Below are positions 60,354 through 64,000 of a DNA stretch of 64,000 nucleotides, one piece after another. The position numbers were made by a program, and so were the translations under genes. The stretch's first letter is position 1. Every line of letters begins with the position of its first letter. Under the pieces are notes generated by a model. It had not been told where the DNA came from, did not search any database, and saw only the letters and a list, made by a program, of their open reading frames with translations. Source of the DNA: Autumnicola sp041679265 (GTDB taxonomy: Bacteria; Bacteroidota; Bacteroidia; Flavobacteriales; Flavobacteriaceae); assembly GCF_041679265.1 (NCBI RefSeq), contig NZ_JBGFSM010000011.1, positions 62,001 through 126,000 of the forward strand, written 5' to 3'.

Positions 60354-60686
60354 CTAAGGCCTCTTTGTCTCTGAATCGGGATGATCTTTGGCTTTATCCC
60401 TGTCCGGCCTTGCACCACGTTCATTAAACTGGAAATTTTGTTCATCTGGATTGGCAGTTTTTTCGCTGTCCGGCAGATTATCGTTACTGGCGGGAATGTC
60501 CAGGTCTTTCCCGGTAAAATCTACCGGCCGGTCCCTGTCCAGTTCTTTGTCCTGGCCTTTGTTCATGCTACGACCTTTCTCATTTAGCGCCTGTTTATCT
60601 TCTTTGGTCACATTAGGATTATAAGGCAAATCTTCAGGTTTTTTTCTGGTACTTTCTTCTTCAGGTCTGTTCACTTCCTTCTTCAT
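60354..60686 (-). CDS. Hydrophilic, probably disordered protein
   Basis: 110 residues without hydrophobic segments; rich in K, E, D, P, N. Starts MKKEVNRPEEESTRKKPED and holds repeated PD/RPD-type motifs (GARPDRDKAKDHPDS). No domain recognised. Its composition resembles hydrophilic stress proteins, but nothing proves that. It is single, between terminators. Confidence 0.65.
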   Translation of the reverse strand: MKKEVNRPEEESTRKKPEDLPYNPNVTKEDKQALNEKGRSMNKGQDKELDRDRPVDFTGKDLDIPASNDNLPDSEKTANPDEQNFQFNERGARPDRDKAKDHPDSETKRP

Positions 60687-60775
60687 AATTTAAATTTTAT
60701 AGGTTCTCCCATAAATTTAATCAATACAGAAGGGAGTTCCATTCTCCCCAGGTTAAAGTCTCGTTAAACCTCAAA

Positions 60776-60807
60776 GAAAAAGGAAAACCAGTTCGGCTTT
60801 CCTTTTC
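60776..60807. terminator. Terminator of the ompA-like gene
   Basis: Arms AAAAGGAAA and TTTCCTTTT; a T-rich tail on the minus strand fits termination of the OmpA-type gene. Confidence 0.7.
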
Positions 60808-60832
60808 AAGTTAATAATGGAGAAAAAACGAT

Positions 60833-61723
60833 CTATTGTTTAAGAGCAGTTTCATTTTCTATCTGCTCACCCTGATTTGATTGCTGAGCTACGGACTGTT
60901 CAGAATCCAGCATTGCAAGAAATTTATCCAGGTTTGGAATAATTACAATTCTTGTTCTTCTGTTTTTAGCCATATTTTCTTTGGAATCATTTTCCACAAG
61001 AGGAGCGTAACTGCTACGTCCTGCTGCGATAAGCTTTTCCGGAGCAACGCCGTATTTATCCTGAAGAATACGAACAATTGCGGTTGCACGTCTAACACTT
61101 AGATCCCAGTTATCCTGTAAATAAGAGTTTTCAACCATTGTCCTGTCATCGGTATGGCCTTCAATCATTACTTCCATTGTAGGTTCAGATTTAATGACTT
61201 CGGCCAGTTTTTTCAAAAGCTCATTCGCTTTGTTGCTCACGCGATAACTTCCACTATTAAAAAGAAGTTTGTCCGAAACATTGATCATCACTACGGTTTC
61301 GTCTACACTAATATCAATATCCTCATCATCGGCCCCTTCAGAAATAGAATTCTTAAGATTATAAGAGACCGCAAGATTAATGGAATCTTCTAATGTTTGA
61401 GCACCCTGCACTTTTTCAGGATCCATTTTTGCGATTGTAGCTCTCATTTTCTGCTTGTTCTTGTTGGACATGGCAGTAAGGTCATTCATTTCCAGCTTTT
61501 CATCGTTGGATTCCCTTAGTGAATTAATTTTGGCATTATAATCTGCCACTCTTTCTTCAATAGCATTGTATTTTCCTTCTATTTCTTCTTTAGCTACTTT
61601 GGTTTTCTGAAGTTCACTTCTGGTATCATTTAAATTATCCTCCAGAGCCACATATTTTTTCTTGGAAACACAAGAAGTAAACATAGCGGCAGATAAAACT
61701 GTAAGTGCGATAGTTTTTTTCAT
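60833..61723 (-). CDS. OmpA family lipoprotein
   Basis: 296 residues. A lipobox (MFTSCVSK, Cys18) puts it on the periplasmic face of the outer membrane. A coiled coil follows (about 27-100, NLNDTRSELQKTKVAKEEIE), then the OmpA peptidoglycan-binding domain (about 160-275): MEVMIEGHTDDRTMV, LSVRRATAIVRILQDKYG and the final NRRTRIVIIPN. Tethers the outer membrane to the wall. No gliding-cluster genes are adjacent. Divergent from the TamB-like gene with a 442-bp gap. Confidence 0.92.
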   Translation of the reverse strand: MKKTIALTVLSAAMFTSCVSKKKYVALEDNLNDTRSELQKTKVAKEEIEGKYNAIEERVADYNAKINSLRESNDEKLEMNDLTAMSNKNKQKMRATIAKMDPEKVQGAQTLEDSINLAVSYNLKNSISEGADDEDIDISVDETVVMINVSDKLLFNSGSYRVSNKANELLKKLAEVIKSEPTMEVMIEGHTDDRTMVENSYLQDNWDLSVRRATAIVRILQDKYGVAPEKLIAAGRSSYAPLVENDSKENMAKNRRTRIVIIPNLDKFLAMLDSEQSVAQQSNQGEQIENETALKQ

Positions 61724-62165
61724 AATAAAAATTTAAGTTAAACTCTTCTTTTTGTTTAGGTCGAGTTATTTCATAAGGTTTCCAGAATAATGCCATTTTA
61801 GAGTCTAAAAGTTTTCTGCCTGTTTTATATACATTATTATTTTTAATGCGAGCCCTTATAGATTGTTGATTGACAGGAGGTAATCACTTTTTCTTTAACG
61901 TTGAAGCTAATATTGCAGGAATTTCCAATTATGCTTTTATCCTGCCTCTTTCTGTGGATTTACCTAAAAAGTGTGAAAATTTGCCACACTTGAAGTTTAA
62001 GAAGTAATAATTTTTTCAGTAGATATGGTGTTCCCGCCATCATAAACCCTCCTGCTGAAGTAGAAGATTTAACATAATTTTATTTAACCTTGGCAAAATA
62101 TAAACTTTTAAAACTTCGTATTCATCTTCCATTAGGATAAATTTGGGGTTGTACCTTTTGAAGAT
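61724..62165. other. 442-bp intergenic region with one hairpin
   Basis: Between the divergent OmpA-type and TamB-like genes. AAGTGTG (61969-61975) and CACACTT (61985-61991) form perfect arms around 9 nt. Only ORFs under 31 codons occur; a strong AGGAGG lies at about 61875 but is not followed by a convincing start. Confidence 0.5.
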
Positions 62166-64000
62166 TTGAAAAAGACAAAAAGAATACTCATAAAAGCCCT
62201 GAAGATCTTTGCTAAAATATTAGCAGGGATTCTTATTTTATTACTACTCGTTATCATCTTTATCCGCAGCCCCTGGGGCCAGAATATTATTAAAGATAAA
62301 TTTGTTTCCAATCTTTCTGATAAGACTAATACCGTAATTAATGTAGATAAGCTGTTTATCACTTTTTCCGGAGATATAAGCATAGAAGGTTTATACCTGG
62401 AAGATAAAAAGGGAGATACCCTGGTGTATTCCAATTCTCTTGAAGCAGATATTCCACTATGGCCCATAATTAGCGGCAATGGGATAGGAATAGATGAGAT
62501 AGACTGGAACGGCCTAACTGCAAATATTACCCGGCGGGACTCTATAGAAGGTTATAACTTCCAGTTTCTTATAGACGCCCTGGCTCCCGCAGATACCACT
62601 TCTACCGCACAGGATACTACTTCAGCTCCCATGAACCTGAGTCTGGGAGATTTCTACTTTTCCAACTTTAATATTACCTATAAAGATGACGTAACAGGAA
62701 TAGACAGTAAAATTATACTGGATCAACTTGAGCTGGAGATGGAAGAGACCGATATGGAAAATATGGTCTTTAAAGCCGGAGACTTCAGGTTGGTAAATAC
62801 CAGCTTTAAATATGTACAAACCAAACCATTTCCACCCAGTGAGAATGAGGAAGAAAGCCCTATGCCTTTTATTTCGGTAAATTCTATAGAGATTAAGGAG
62901 GTCTCCGGAAAATACCAGTCGGTTCCGGACGGGCTTTTAGCACTGGTTGATATTCAGAACCTTGATAGTGATGATGCCGTAATGGACCTGGCTGACAATA
63001 CTATAGATATTAATTCCTTTCTTTTGGAGAATTCCCTGGTGCGCCTGGAAATGGAAGATACCGGGAACAATGAAGAAGGAGTTGCTCATGCAGAAAATGA
63101 AGAAGAACCGGCTGCCCAGGCTGAACCTTTCCAATGGCCGGAATGGAAGGTAAATGTGGATGAGCTCCTGCTCCAGGATAACAACATTACTTATTTACTT
63201 AACGGGGCAGCTCCAAAAGAAGGGGAATTTAATCCTAATGCGATTGCCATAAGCGATTTTACGCTTAATGGAAGCGATATTTATCTAGAAGGAAAATCTG
63301 CCGGGTTGAGCCTCGACAAGCTTCAATTTAAGGAAGCTTCGGGCATCGATTTTAATGCCCTTAATTTTGACCTTGCGGTTTCCGATCAAATGTTGAAAAT
63401 TTCAAACCTGGAATTTGCCGCCAACAATAACATGCTACAAGGTGCATTTTCTGCGGAATATGAGAGCATGGACAGTTTTATTAATAATCCTGAAAGTGCT
63501 GAAATGGCTGCAGATTTAAGTCATTTTGAAATTGCCTTGGGCGAATTGTTCAAATTTCAACCTGCACTAAAGGAGAATCCTTACCTGGTAAATCTTAGCA
63601 AAAAAATGATAACGGGAAGCCTTCAAATAGAAGGGCCGGTGGCTTACCTGCAGATTCCTTCCACAACTATATACTGGGGGAACAATACCAGCCTTTCTGC
63701 CAGCGGAAGTATAAAAAATCCTACAGATCCCGATAACATGTATTTTGATTTTCCAAGACTCAGGATTAGCAGTACAAAGGCTGATCTTGGGAAGATTATA
63801 GAGGAAGACAGCCTTGGAGTAAGCCTTCCGCAGAATATCCTTCTCACTGCCAATTTAAGAGGGAATACAGATAATATAACGGCTTCCGCAAGATTAAATA
63901 CTTCTGAAGGAAACATAAACCTGGATGGCAGTTTCCTTAACAGTCAACAAATAGCTTTTGATGCCAATCTTGAAGTGGATAGTTTACAGCTGGGGAAAAT
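62166..64000 (+). CDS. TamB/AsmA-like translocation and assembly protein, N-terminal part
   Basis: Open to the window end, about 611 residues visible, TTG start at 62166 after an in-frame stop. An N-terminal TM helix (AKILAGILILLLLVIIFIR) is followed by long beta-rich repeats with NITYKDDVTG, ISVNSIEIKEVSG, LQIEGPVAYLQIP and NITASARLN, typical of the AsmA/TamB repeating beta-groove. Such proteins bridge inner and outer membrane and carry phospholipids or aid outer-membrane protein assembly. The C-terminal DUF490 part is off the window. Confidence 0.85.
   Translation, partial: MKKTKRILIKALKIFAKILAGILILLLLVIIFIRSPWGQNIIKDKFVSNLSDKTNTVINVDKLFITFSGDISIEGLYLEDKKGDTLVYSNSLEADIPLWPIISGNGIGIDEIDWNGLTANITRRDSIEGYNFQFLIDALAPADTTSTAQDTTSAPMNLSLGDFYFSNFNITYKDDVTGIDSKIILDQLELEMEETDMENMVFKAGDFRLVNTSFKYVQTKPFPPSENEEESPMPFISVNSIEIKEVSGKYQSVPDGLLALVDIQNLDSDDAVMDLADNTIDINSFLLENSLVRLEMEDTGNNEEGVAHAENEEEPAAQAEPFQWPEWKVNVDELLLQDNNITYLLNGAAPKEGEFNPNAIAISDFTLNGSDIYLEGKSAGLSLDKLQFKEASGIDFNALNFDLAVSDQMLKISNLEFAANNNMLQGAFSAEYESMDSFINNPESAEMAADLSHFEIALGELFKFQPALKENPYLVNLSKKMITGSLQIEGPVAYLQIPSTTIYWGNNTSLSASGSIKNPTDPDNMYFDFPRLRISSTKADLGKIIEEDSLGVSLPQNILLTANLRGNTDNITASARLNTSEGNINLDGSFLNSQQIAFDANLEVDSLQLGK

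Noticed and set aside
61870..61990. AGGAGG followed by a 30-codon TTG-started ORF
   Set aside because: Spacing to the start is too long (about 16 nt), and Shine-Dalgarno sequences carry little weight in this phylum; no conservation can be tested here.

Overview
The window is 64 kb of a Bacteroidota chromosome. It is most likely a marine Flavobacteriaceae related to Gramella/Christiangramia, Salegentibacter or Zunongwangia; the genus is a guess from overall protein character. Evidence is AT-rich DNA, promoters of the Bacteroidota type (TTTG-N19-TAnnTTTG, clearest at 47165-47195), few Shine-Dalgarno sequences, a type IX secretion (T9SS type B) sorting domain and many families typical of flavobacteria. 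No rRNA, tRNA, CRISPR array, prophage or transposase was found. Both ends cut a gene: clpC on the left and a TamB/AsmA-like gene on the right.

Layout. 0-9.8 kb: clpC (partial), gyrA, a secreted TPR protein, an NlpC/P60-like protein lacking the catalytic cysteine, a thiolase, a PgpH-type HD phosphodiesterase and a GreA/B-like protein. 10-15 kb: a SatD/DUF3307 pair, then an operon of aldehyde dehydrogenase, DUF72 and NUDIX genes, and a thioesterase. 15-24.5 kb: a minus-strand membrane operon (DUF3817, two MscS channels, an EEP-fold protein), galE, a Pmp3/YqaE peptide, DUF1206, a VTT protein, an SDR and an MDR oxidoreductase. 24.6-33.3 kb: an overlapping FUSC/DUF6155/T9SS-protein operon, an MFS transporter, a 32-aa lysine-rich peptide gene, cysE-cysM for cysteine synthesis, and a secreted protein. 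33.6-42.4 kb: a helicase, a class A penicillin-binding protein, a tandem array of about 40-aa ORFs broken by 100 Ns, two SdiA-regulated-type beta-propeller paralogues with a TVP38 protein, and an M19 dipeptidase. 42.5-46 kb: a three-gene operon of RimK-like ATP-grasp ligase, GCS2-type carboxylate-amine ligase and N-formylglutamate amidohydrolase. 46-54.5 kb: OsmC, an FKBP isomerase, a Tat-exported oxidoreductase, a 3D-domain lipoprotein, a GluR0-like potassium channel, two small membrane proteins, an ACT-like protein divergent from aspartate kinase, and a glycosyltransferase. 54.5-64 kb: GreB-like factor, a gluconokinase/6-phosphogluconate dehydrogenase fusion with gluconate permease and DoxX, a Tat-exported amidohydrolase, an OmpA lipoprotein and the start of a TamB-like protein.

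Most interesting region. At 37.6-38.5 kb, minus-strand ORFs of 39-41 codons recur with an exact 152-bp period. Each has nearly the same 32-nt leader, and they share a likely terminator. The 100-N gap falls inside one unit and its flanks join in frame, so copy number is uncertain. The paralogues differ by conservative and synonymous changes, which suggests they are translated. I do not recognise the family. A perfect 15-bp direct repeat and 7-bp satellite repeats surround the region. The RimK/GCS2/formylglutamate-hydrolase operon is the second candidate for undescribed biochemistry.
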